Made by a program: the position numbers and the translations under genes | Part shown: piece by piece, positions 54,623-62,178 of the stretch | Position numbering within the stretch: the stretch's first letter is position 1 | How the letters are laid out: each line of letters opens with the position of its first letter | Assembly: GCA_016839805.1 (NCBI GenBank) | Contig: JAEOTO010000011.1 | Location: forward strand, 1 to 64,000 | Source: Candidatus Hermodarchaeota archaeon | Lineage (GTDB): Archaea; Asgardarchaeota; Hermodarchaeia; Hermodarchaeales; Hermodarchaeaceae | Length of the DNA: 64,000 bases | Direction of reading: 5' to 3' | Notes under the pieces: generated by a model | Databases searched by the model: none | Seen by the model: only the letters and a program-made list of their open reading frames with translations | What the model was told of the DNA's origin: nothing

Positions 54623-56040
54623 GTCAAAAAGGAAAAACCATCAAAATCGCTCCCGTCTCCCGCGTCGAAGGACACGGCGCCATCACCATTCAACTCGACC
54701 AACAAGGCAACGTCGCCGACGCCCACTTCCACGTCATGGACGTACGCGGCTTTGAAATGTTTATGCAAAACCGTCCCGTCGAAGAAGCCCAACGCATCGC
54801 CACTCGCATGTGTGGCATCTGCCCCGTCAGCCATCATCTTGCCTCTGCCCACGCAGCTGATGCACTTTACAGAGTAGATCCCCCACGAACCGCCAAAATG
54901 CTCCGCGAACTCATGCATATGGGGCAATTACTGCATTCACATGTTTTGCATTTTTGGTATTTAGCTGCACCAGATCTATTACTACCAGATACGGGGCCTG
55001 AGACACGGCATGTTGTGACATTATTGCAGAAACATCCCGATGTGGTCAAGAAGGTTATTCGTGCCCGTCAGGTCGGACAGAACATCATCGAAGCCACGGG
55101 AGGTCGTGCAATCCACCCAGTTACAGCTCAACCTGGTGGGATATCTAAGCCTCTCTCAGAAGAGGTACGGGACGACCTAATAGCACAAGTCGATGAAGCA
55201 CTTGCGATTACCCATGAATTGTTCCCCGTTGTGCGTCCAGTACTGGATAAGGTTGAATTATTAGATGAATTGAAGACGGGCTACCTTGGATTGGTCAACA
55301 AGGATGGCAATCTTGATCCATACCAAGGTCTTCTTCGCCTTGTTGACCATGATGACAAACGCCTGGAAGAATTTCCTGTCAAAGATTACCTCAAATATAT
55401 TGGAGAGCACGTCACCGATTATTCCTACCTGAAGTTCCCATTCTACTTACCACGGGGTTGGCCTAAAGGGATGTACCGGGTAGGTCCACTCGCTCGGATA
55501 AATGTGGCTGATTCTATTCATACTCCTGATGCACGGGAAGAATTTGAAAAACTACATGACCAATTCGGACGAACTACAAACCATACACATCTCTACCACT
55601 GGTCTCGGCTGATTGAGATTTTATATGCAATCGAACGTGCAAAGGAACTCCTTACCGACTCTGAAATCACCAGCGATAATGTCATGAAGGAAGTGGAAAT
55701 TCGAGGTGGAGTTGGTATTGGGGTCATTGAAGCTCCTCGTGGAACCCTTATCCACCATTACACAGCCAACTCCGATGGCATCCTGACTAAAGTCAACCTC
55801 ATCGTTTCAACAGTAGGAAATAATGGTGGTATGGATCGTGGAGTCAAAACTCTTGCTCAACGTTATATCAAAAAAGGAGTTATTAATCCAATTATTTTAT
55901 CAAACATTGAAACAGTTGTTAGAGCTTATGATCCGTGCTTATCATGTGCTGTTCATTCAATAAATGGTCAAATGGCAATGCAAATTGATGTGAAAAACCA
56001 TCTTGGCGAACGAGTTCAAGTGCTCCGAAATTTTGAGTGA
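54619..56040 (+). CDS. mvhA: [NiFe] hydrogenase large subunit MvhA-like
   Basis: This 473-residue catalytic subunit has L1 RMCGICPVSHHLASAHAAD (about residues 62-80) and L2 DPCLSCAVHSINGQM near the C-terminus; the four Cys bind Ni-Fe(CN)2CO. The C-terminal extension after the L2 His is normally removed by a maturation protease. About the first 100 codons are strongly C-ending; from about 54915 the codon style changes abruptly to a more mixed, A/T-ending one. Homology continues across the change. Five copies of its last 35 codons lie downstream. Confidence 0.95.
   Translation: MSQKGKTIKIAPVSRVEGHGAITIQLDQQGNVADAHFHVMDVRGFEMFMQNRPVEEAQRIATRMCGICPVSHHLASAHAADALYRVDPPRTAKMLRELMHMGQLLHSHVLHFWYLAAPDLLLPDTGPETRHVVTLLQKHPDVVKKVIRARQVGQNIIEATGGRAIHPVTAQPGGISKPLSEEVRDDLIAQVDEALAITHELFPVVRPVLDKVELLDELKTGYLGLVNKDGNLDPYQGLLRLVDHDDKRLEEFPVKDYLKYIGEHVTDYSYLKFPFYLPRGWPKGMYRVGPLARINVADSIHTPDAREEFEKLHDQFGRTTNHTHLYHWSRLIEILYAIERAKELLTDSEITSDNVMKEVEIRGGVGIGVIEAPRGTLIHHYTANSDGILTKVNLIVSTVGNNGGMDRGVKTLAQRYIKKGVINPIILSNIETVVRAYDPCLSCAVHSINGQMAMQIDVKNHLGERVQVLRNFE
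55939..56040 (+). repeat. mvhA tail, intact reference copy
   Basis: The last 34 codons of mvhA (LSCAVH...NFE-stop), starting inside the L2 motif just after DPC. This is the reference for the downstream fragments. Its codons (GCT GTT CAT TCA) differ from those in the fragments (GCG GTG CAT GCG), so the fragments are not recent copies of this particular gene. Confidence 0.85.
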
Positions 56041-56100
56041 ATGGGAATTTAACTAAATTCACCAGCTATTCGTTGTAAGCTAATGATCTTCTTTCTCTTT

Positions 56101-57219
56101 TCACCTATTTTCATTTGACTTCCACCATTTTCTCTCGGATTCCTCTATGAATCCTTCTCGCTTAAGTCTTTCAAACATAGAATCGGCTTTTTCTTCTTGA
56201 GTATTAAGCCAGTTTCTAACTGCAACACGCTTGCGTCCAGAGGACGGTGGAGCTAGGATAGACCAGCGTAGAATATCATCTTGACCATTGACAACAGTCA
56301 CCCATGATGTAGAAACTCGACCATTTTTGAAGACACGAATCAGTTCAGAATAACAGGACCGATTGATTCCTAAACTTTCTAGCAGACTTCCTTCATCATC
56401 TATAAGCTTACATCGGTTACCTTCAATTAATTCAACTAATTGAGCTGCGATTATTCTGTCATGGATATTGGCAGCTTTATTTACCAATTCTTGAAGCTCT
56501 CTCATCCGTAATCTGGTTCTCTCAATTTCCTCAGAGTTGATTTTCTGTGAGGTTTCTTCGCCATACCTCAAAATGAAGTCTTTCTGTTGCTGCGAAATCT
56601 TTGGTTCAAAATTATATTCTTTGTTTTTTGAACCGGCATCAAGGACCACTATTCTCCGCCAAGCAAAGGAAAGTGTTTTCTCGGTATGAATAAACGATCC
56701 CTCTTCAGGAATCAATTCTTCAATATAGGCCCTTTTTACCCGTATTGACCCATTCCAAATGCTTGAAGGAAGCTCAAAGGATTGTAGGTGTTTTGCTCCT
56801 TTCCTCACTCCCCAATTCTCTAGTTGTCGACCGAGTACTGTCGTTGAATTTAGTTTGTAAACATTTCCTCGAGATTTAAGGTTCACATGTGCATCACCAA
56901 ATGTTTCTTTCAAGAGGTTCACAACATATTCTACTCGATCTTTTTCTTTCTCAGCGTACTCTGGTGTTGCTGATTTTCGATTCACATGTCCATCACTGAG
57001 GTAGATGGCGAGGAGGCGTGCTCGGAGTTCGTCTCGTTTTTCTCCCTCGGGGAATTGGGGGTTGTGGATTCCGTATCGTGGGTTTCTGCCGATGTGTTGG
57101 ATTTGTGGTTGTATGTCAGTGAATGTGGTGTTTGTTGCGTCGAGGAGGAAGTGTAGGCTTTCGCCGAGGATGTAGTGTCGGTGGGTTCCGTGGCTTATAC
57201 TGTGTTTGCACAAAGCCAC
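56101..57219 (-). CDS. LAGLIDADG-type homing endonuclease, free-standing
   Basis: This 372-residue protein has a LAGLIDADG-like first motif, LLAIYLSDGHVNRKSATPEYAEKE (about residues 69-92), followed by NVYKLNSTTVLGRQLENWG and KRAYIEELIPEEGSF, the second endonuclease-type segment. The C-terminal half has a winged-helix-like region (LLESLGINRSCYSELIRVFKNGRV). It is not inside an intron or intein here. The first ~75 codons are C-ending, then the codon style changes at about 56995, similar to the change inside mvhA. It lies convergent to mvhA, 60 bases away. Its target is inferred, not shown. Confidence 0.72.
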   Translation of the reverse strand: MALCKHSISHGTHRHYILGESLHFLLDATNTTFTDIQPQIQHIGRNPRYGIHNPQFPEGEKRDELRARLLAIYLSDGHVNRKSATPEYAEKEKDRVEYVVNLLKETFGDAHVNLKSRGNVYKLNSTTVLGRQLENWGVRKGAKHLQSFELPSSIWNGSIRVKRAYIEELIPEEGSFIHTEKTLSFAWRRIVVLDAGSKNKEYNFEPKISQQQKDFILRYGEETSQKINSEEIERTRLRMRELQELVNKAANIHDRIIAAQLVELIEGNRCKLIDDEGSLLESLGINRSCYSELIRVFKNGRVSTSWVTVVNGQDDILRWSILAPPSSGRKRVAVRNWLNTQEEKADSMFERLKREGFIEESERKWWKSNENR

Positions 57220-57240
57220 GGATTTACTAGTGCCAAAATC

Positions 57241-57534
57241 GTAGAAGGTGTTCTAAATCCAACCATTTTAAATGATACTGGTAACCTTTTCTTTATCTAC
57301 TCGATTTTAACCTTTATTGGTGAAAATGGTACCCAAGTTATTGAATGGAAGATTGAAATCCCCATCAATGTTGGACAAAGCGACATCGATGTAATATCAA
57401 CAAGAAATGTCACTGTAAGTGTAGTTCATCTTAATGGTGGATATCTCTATGTTGTTACAATTTATGTCTCAATAATCCTGGTTTTTTTCATTCTTTGTGT
57501 TACATGTGTACTAAAACGCAGACAAAGAGTCTAA
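57241..57534 (+). pseudogene. C-terminal remnant of a membrane-anchored protein
   Basis: The frame from about 57241 encodes KIVEGVLNPTILNDTGNLFF, a short extracellular-like region with N-x-T sequons, and one C-terminal TM segment YVVTIYVSIILVFFILCVTCVL followed by RRQ. It looks like the last part of a type I surface protein whose N-terminus is missing. The upstream part of the frame overlaps the endonuclease start. I see no start with a ribosome site. Confidence 0.4.
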
Positions 57535-57545
57535 TGAATTGATGT

Positions 57546-57614
57546 AAGGCGATATTGGTTGCGGTGTTAAATTATTTGGGTCGGACAAAACAGGTGATTC
57601 AGCACTTTGATGCC
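57546..57614 (+). repeat. mvhA-tail fragment 1, degenerate
   Basis: In frame this reads KAILVAVLNYLGRTKQVIQHFDA, matching (M)AMRIEVLNHLGETTQVLQNFED of fragment 3. The start of the tail (LSCAVHAVNGQ) is not recognisable. It is the nearest displaced copy to intact mvhA. Confidence 0.65.
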
Positions 57615-57637
57615 TGGCTGTATTCGGTCTGATTGTT

Positions 57638-58257
57638 TTAGCCAATTAGTTCCTTTACTTTCTTGAAGATATCCTGAGCTAATATTGCTTTGCCACAATG
57701 GGCGCAGTAAATTTGGTTTCCTGTTTCGGGAAGTTCGACATTGGCACCGCATTCTGGGCATTTGACTACCTGTAGCATCAAGCCTCCTTCTTTCATGTAA
57801 TTTTTTAGAAAGGAGAAGTCAAGATGAACGTGGACGCGTTCTTTTTGGCGTTCGGCTTGAAGGGCTTGTTTTCTAGCGTCTGCCCATTCGAAGATGTGTC
57901 GCCGAAATTTATCGAAATAAGTGCCACTGACTCCACTTAAGTGGAATACTTTCTCACCGGTTGGGTCACCGATTGATACGTATTTTCTTACCATACCACC
58001 CATGGAGATTCCGGTAATTTCCTCTAAGGGTGTTTCAAAAATCGTATGGTAAGACTTGCTAAGTCTTCCTCTGCTTTCTAACCAGATTAATCGTTGAGAG
58101 GTAAGGACTAAGGCACCTTTCTTTTTTTCCTTTACATCTTTCGGTACATCTTTTTTGAAAATCCTGCCTTTCTTTTCAAAGATCGTATGGGTCGCTTCAC
58201 AATTTCCTTTCCAATGGTGTATTATTTTCTCTCCTTCTCGAAGAAATATGGTATCTT
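57638..58257 (-). pseudogene. PH-like domain plus zinc ribbon protein, 5' end lost
   Basis: The minus frame is open from 58257, right after an in-frame TAG, with no start codon until ATG 58015 or 58003. The protein reads IIHHWKGNCEATHTIFEKKG... GALVLTSQRLIWLESRG... (a PH/GRAM-type bacterial PH domain), a long charged helix, and CPECGANVELPETGNQIYCAHCG zinc ribbon. Either the N-terminus was lost on insertion or an unusual start is used. The C-terminus is intact. It lies between tail fragments 1 and 2. Confidence 0.6.
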
Positions 58258-58464
58258 CCTATGGCAAAACCACCATCTCCGACAGTAATTGCAAAACGCA
58301 ATTAGCGTATTTAATATTGTTCCAACAGTACTGAAGCAGAAATTAGTTTTTGGGTTTTTCCTTTACTCTTCATAGCAATGAGAATATTGCAAAAACTACA
58401 ATTAGTAATTAGGAAGGGGTGTTATTCAGTTAAGGTCTAAATCTCAATTATGTTATTACACAGT

Positions 58465-58506
58465 CTCTCTTGTGCGGTGCATGCGGTGAATGGGCAGATG
58501 GCGTTA
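58465..58506 (+). repeat. mvhA-tail fragment 2, head part only
   Basis: CTC TCT TGT GCG GTG CAT GCG GTG AAT GGG (58465-58494) reads LSCAVHAVNG and continues QMAL, then the similarity ends. The first 39 bases are identical to fragment 3. Like the other copies it begins exactly after the Cys of DPC. Confidence 0.8.
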
Positions 58507-58522
58507 AAAGGTCAGACCAGGA

Positions 58523-58708
58523 TTATTCTTCGTGTTTTGGTTTTTTAGAAGTGTTTTCGGTGTGAGGTGGCTCATCATCAGGTGGAATTAAGCCTAATCG
58601 TTTTTTCCGCTCTTCTGGACTGAGCTTTGAAATACTTGTTTCACCAGGTTTCCATTTCCCTTTTTTTCTTTTTACTTCAGCTTTTATATTCTCTAACTCT
58701 TCATTCAT
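58523..58708 (-). CDS. Small protein like the protease N-terminal segment
   Basis: This 61-residue, charged protein contains KGKWKPGETSISKLSPEERK and then RLGLIPP. The adjacent papain-like protease has ARWRPGSTQIARKPLAVRKR and then MLGLKPT at its own N-terminus. The shared pattern W-x-P-G-x-T-x-I...R-K-x-x-L-G-L-x-P over about 30 residues is clear. It is transcribed divergently, 134 bases from the protease. A separate propeptide-like inhibitor is the attractive reading. No signal peptide. Confidence 0.6.
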   Translation of the reverse strand: MNEELENIKAEVKRKKGKWKPGETSISKLSPEERKKRLGLIPPDDEPPHTENTSKKPKHEE

Positions 58709-58787
58709 TATTAATAACCATCGGGCTGATGGTCATGTTGAATAGTTGATGCCCTTTAAACTTATCTTTCCTTTTTTTTGGTTAAAG

Positions 58788-58798
58788 ATTTATATATT
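58788..58798 (+). promoter_or_regulatory. TATA box of protease gene
   Basis: ATTTATATATT lies about 45 bases before the protease ATG, with a purine-rich GGTTAAAG just upstream resembling a BRE. GGAGGG at 58831-58836 is the ribosome site. Confidence 0.6.
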
Positions 58799-58842
58799 GT
58801 ATAGACTATAATTACATCATAGCACCAATTGGAGGGAATTGA

Positions 58843-60198
58843 ATGGTTGAAAGTACTGAATTTAAGAAACTCATAACTGAATATCGAAAAAGGCCTGCTA
58901 GATGGAGGCCAGGATCAACACAAATCGCAAGAAAGCCTCTCGCTGTTCGAAAAAGAATGCTTGGTTTGAAACCAACTCGAAGCTTATTAAGACGGATAAA
59001 GGCGGCAAAACTAGACCAACCTGTCCGGCGAGTGAGAAGACTCGGGACGGGACTTGCTGTTTCTACAAGTTACCCAAATGCATGGGATTGGCGAAATGTT
59101 GATGGGAAAGATTGGACTACCCCAATACGAAACCAGGGAGGATGCGGCTCATGTGTAGCCTTTGGAACGCTCGCAGCTTTCGAGGCTCGACAGAAAATTC
59201 AAGTGTTCCGATACCCCACCGCCTCTCCAAACCTCTCTGAAGCTCATCTATTTTTCTGCGGGTGTGGAAACTGCTGTGGTACAGGTTGGTTCTTCACTGA
59301 TGCCCTAGAGTATCTGAAAAAGTATGGAGTTCCACCCGAAGACTGCTTCCCATATGTGGACTCAGATACGCCATGTTCCGATACTTGTGATGATTGGGAG
59401 GATCGAGTCGGATATAACAAAATCAAAAGTTGGGACCATACCATGGACACAGATGAGATGAAAGAATGGATAGCAAGTGATGGGCCACTTGTGGGAGGAA
59501 TGGCAGTATACACCGATTTCTTCTACTACACTGGTGGTATTTACGAATACGTATCGGGGTCTCTTGAAGGATATCATGCCATCGCAGTTGTCGGCTATGA
59601 CGATGATCAAGAATGCTGGATTTGCAAAAATAGTTGGGGCACCGGATGGGGTGAAAATGGCTGGTTCCGAATCGGTTACGGGGAATCAGGAATTGATTCC
59701 GTCTATGGAATGTACAGTATGGATCCTATGGATCCATGTGAAGGTGAAGAATCTCTTAAACTGCTTGGATATCAAGAGGTGTTCTCTACCTTACGGGAAT
59801 TCCGTGGAAGATACTTATTACGAACGGAGTCTGGCAGAGAATACATAAATGCAGTTCGAAGAAATCCAGGACCATTATGGAGAGTTTATTCTTTACTCGC
59901 TTTTGATAAAGATCTACGCAAAAAAACAATGACTGCTTTAGCACCGTTTATTCAAAGCGTTCAGACTATGCATGATCCAAAACCCAAAGTACTAAGCAAA
60001 GCGGATTTCAGTAGAGCAGAAAAAGTGATTGATGCAATAATTAATCGAGAACCCCGAATTCGCAAAGAATTAACACAAGTGAAACAAGAAATGCGTAAAT
60101 ATCAGGGTAAAGATGCTAAACAAATCGTTAGAATGCTTAGACGGGAATCATTTCGTCCGCCACCTCGACCTGTTCCACGTCGATTGGATGATGAATAG
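58843..60198 (+). CDS. Papain-family (C1) cysteine peptidase
   Basis: This 451-residue protein has a short basic N-terminal segment (1-70), the papain domain, and a 150-residue helical C-terminal part. Catalytic residues are visible: Gln98 and Cys104 in RNQGGCGSCVAFG, His in GYHAIAVVGYDD and Asn in CKNSWGTGWGENGWFRI. Further cysteines (CGCGNCCGTGW) suggest disulfides or metal binding. No signal peptide is apparent, so it may act in the cytoplasm. The N-terminal segment recurs in the divergent gene 58523-58708. Confidence 0.9.
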   Translation: MVESTEFKKLITEYRKRPARWRPGSTQIARKPLAVRKRMLGLKPTRSLLRRIKAAKLDQPVRRVRRLGTGLAVSTSYPNAWDWRNVDGKDWTTPIRNQGGCGSCVAFGTLAAFEARQKIQVFRYPTASPNLSEAHLFFCGCGNCCGTGWFFTDALEYLKKYGVPPEDCFPYVDSDTPCSDTCDDWEDRVGYNKIKSWDHTMDTDEMKEWIASDGPLVGGMAVYTDFFYYTGGIYEYVSGSLEGYHAIAVVGYDDDQECWICKNSWGTGWGENGWFRIGYGESGIDSVYGMYSMDPMDPCEGEESLKLLGYQEVFSTLREFRGRYLLRTESGREYINAVRRNPGPLWRVYSLLAFDKDLRKKTMTALAPFIQSVQTMHDPKPKVLSKADFSRAEKVIDAIINREPRIRKELTQVKQEMRKYQGKDAKQIVRMLRRESFRPPPRPVPRRLDDE

Positions 60199-60479
60199 GT
60201 TTAGACGTATTATGTAGTAGTTTCCATTGACATTGTACAAGTATCCACTATGGTCAGCTCCTGACATGAGGTCAAACAAAACGCAAAAAGCGCATAGTGG
60301 AGGTCTTCAACCTCCTCTTTAGATGATATGCTATTCTTCGATGATTTAACCCAATTGCTCACATCTTTGCAATCCCTTGGTTCATCAGCTAATATTCTCT
60401 ATAGCACCAATCATAGTCACAGTATTCATTAAGTAGTACGCTTACAGTTGGAGATAACAGCATATCGCTTTCTTGGGTT

Positions 60480-60851
60480 TCATGATTTTAGATCACGAAA
60501 CATTTTGAAGGGATTAAACCCGATTTCAGCCATGACTGCAGATTTGGAATCCTTATCTAGCCACTTGAGAAGAGTTTCAAAGGCGGTGTTTTCCTCTTTC
60601 GCTGCATCATTCCGTTGGCCAATGATAAATGCAAGGACTGCTCCACTGGCGACTCCAGCAATTAAGTTCAAGATTGCTGTGGCTAAATCAAGTGCAGAAA
60701 ATGCAAGTACTAATGCAGCGGTAATAAAAACCGTCATGATGATTGCTATGATGAATATTAACGCCGTCCATAGATACTTCCAGAGAAAAGCGGTGTGATA
60801 TCTTTTTGCTATAACTTCAAAGATTTGCGATGGTGGTATGTCTTGACTCAT
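60480..60851 (-). CDS. Two-TM membrane protein, unknown
   Basis: The 123-residue protein (ATG 60851, MSQDIPPSQIFEVIAKRY) has two long hydrophobic helices with a short turn (about 27-49 and 55-75) and then a charged cytoplasmic tail NDAAKEENTAFETLLKWLDKD. The layout recalls two-TM membrane domains seen in some conflict or signalling proteins, but no family is identified. It is convergent with the protease gene. Confidence 0.55.
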   Translation of the reverse strand: MSQDIPPSQIFEVIAKRYHTAFLWKYLWTALIFIIAIIMTVFITAALVLAFSALDLATAILNLIAGVASGAVLAFIIGQRNDAAKEENTAFETLLKWLDKDSKSAVMAEIGFNPFKMFRDLKS

Positions 60852-61153
60852 TTTCCTTTCACCATTATTTTGGAGCCTATGACTCAAACCCTCACTCAAT
60901 CCATCTGTGATTATCATATTTATAATACGCCCCTTAGCAGATTTCAGCTACTAGAGTATTGTGTGGTAGTAGGATTTCCTAGTTCATTGGGCTGGGTCTT
61001 AGTGTTAGGGGACGTTGAGTGCGAGTTTAGCAAAAAAGAACAAGTTGAGAATGGGTCCAATGGTTATGACTAGAACCAGGAACACCTTTTTTGGTGTTGT
61101 CAGGTTCTCGAGTGGCATCGTGTCAACTAGCGAATTAATAACTAAAAACTTGC
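60852..61153. other. Gene-free stretch before tail fragment 3
   Basis: About 300 bases of AT-rich sequence with no convincing gene on either strand. It holds the promoter region of the two-TM gene and runs into tail fragment 3. Confidence 0.5.
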
Positions 61154-61258
61154 CTCTCTTGTGCGGTGCATGCGGTGAATGGGCAGATGGCGATGCGGAT
61201 TGAGGTTCTGAATCATTTGGGTGAGACGACGCAGGTGCTTCAGAATTTCGAAGATTAA
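61154..61258 (+). repeat. mvhA-tail fragment 3, complete
   Basis: A perfect 35-codon open tail, LSCAVHAVNG...QNFED-stop, starting after the DPC position and ending in TAA. No start codon or upstream hydrogenase sequence is present. Codons favour GCG, GTG and ACG, unlike intact mvhA. Confidence 0.88.
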
Positions 61259-61427
61259 GTGGTTCTTCTAGTTAAAATTAATCTGGTCCATTCATATCGT
61301 TGTAGTTTTGAATTCAGTTTTTGTATTTTTTGTGTAGGACGGTATCCATGAATATTTATGCGTGACCCTCCTGTGTTTTTTTGACATCACGGTGATTGTG
61401 GTGATCATATTATTTGGGTAAAGAAAA

Positions 61428-61769
61428 ATGTCGAATGAAACTGCCAGAACATTAGCACTGGCTGGAGGCATATTGAATTTGATTGGTGGGCTCGTCATTA
61501 CGAGCATCACCTCCTTGTTATACTTCTTCCTTCTCTGGACGGGGCTTGAACCCTCTAGTTTGAACCACACCCTGTTCTTATTCTTCCTTATGATTGGGAT
61601 ATTTGCGACGCTTCTCGGGATTTTACCAATTATATGGCGCAATGATCCCGAGAATCACCAAACGGGCTTAGTCATCATCGGTGCCATTACCATCCTCTCA
61701 ATTGGCGGTATACTCAATCTCGCAGCTGGTATTATCGCAACAAACGAAGAAGCGGTCAAAACCTCATAG
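61428..61769 (+). CDS. Small membrane protein, three TM
   Basis: This 113-residue protein has three hydrophobic segments (about 7-35, 46-66, 78-100), glycine-rich and without polar active sites. It resembles DUF4064-like small membrane proteins. It lies between tail fragments 3 and 4 and is the sole gene there. A T-rich stretch follows it (61808-61832) and may end transcription. Confidence 0.55.
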   Translation: MSNETARTLALAGGILNLIGGLVITSITSLLYFFLLWTGLEPSSLNHTLFLFFLMIGIFATLLGILPIIWRNDPENHQTGLVIIGAITILSIGGILNLAAGIIATNEEAVKTS

Positions 61770-61807
61770 ATAGTTCGAGTAAAAGCGTTTTTCCGTTTCT
61801 TTCTTCC

Positions 61808-61832
61808 CTCTTTTTTTTACTCACAGTTTTTT
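61808..61832 (+). terminator. T-rich termination region
   Basis: Two runs of T (61811-61818 and 61827-61832) separated by ACTCACAG follow the small membrane protein gene at about 40 bases. Archaeal terminators are commonly oligo-T. No hairpin is needed or seen. Confidence 0.45.
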
Positions 61833-61850
61833 CATATGCTCCCAGATAAG

Positions 61851-61954
61851 CTTCTTACGCGGTGCATCCCGTTAATGACAAATGGCGATGCGGGTTGAGT
61901 TGTTGAATCATCTGGGGGGAAACAACCTAAATCATTCAGAACTTTCAGGATTAA
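61851..61954 (+). repeat. mvhA-tail fragment 4, degenerate
   Basis: Base-by-base alignment to fragment 3 is clear over about 100 bases (ACGCGGTGCATCCCGTTAAT..., then ATGGCGATGCGGGTTGAG, then AATCATCTGGG), but small indels and changes have broken the frame. This is the most decayed long copy and so probably old. Confidence 0.8.
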
Positions 61955-62178
61955 CTTCTTACGTACTGGCTTGTGTTGAGAGCCAGTCTTCTACCTTCTT
62001 TCGTTTGGGGTTAGATGATGGCATTGTACCTCTTACTCTTTTTGAGAGAGGTTTTTTCATATTGCTGAAACTCGTCCTGATCGGTTTCTTCTTTCCTTCG
62101 GGCGTCGACGCTAAGGATATCCTTCTTTGTTGCGGCTCGAATGACTTTTTTTGTTTCTCACTGAATATACCCACCATA

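Larger units (their letters stand above)
61770..62178. other. Gene-poor stretch holding tail fragment 4
   Basis: Apart from the T-rich region and fragment 4, I see no convincing gene here. The open frames at 61882-62253 (+) and 61959-62177 (-) are discussed as rejected. Confidence 0.5.

Noticed and set aside
61381-61427. Possible sixth hydrogenase-tail fragment
   Set aside because: Only about 15 bases (ATTATTTGGGT and neighbours) resemble fragment 1; too short to claim.
61959-62177. Minus-strand basic frame of 72 codons after the M28 gene
   Set aside because: Low-complexity Lys/Ser/Pro composition, no ribosome site, opposite another weak frame; not enough support.
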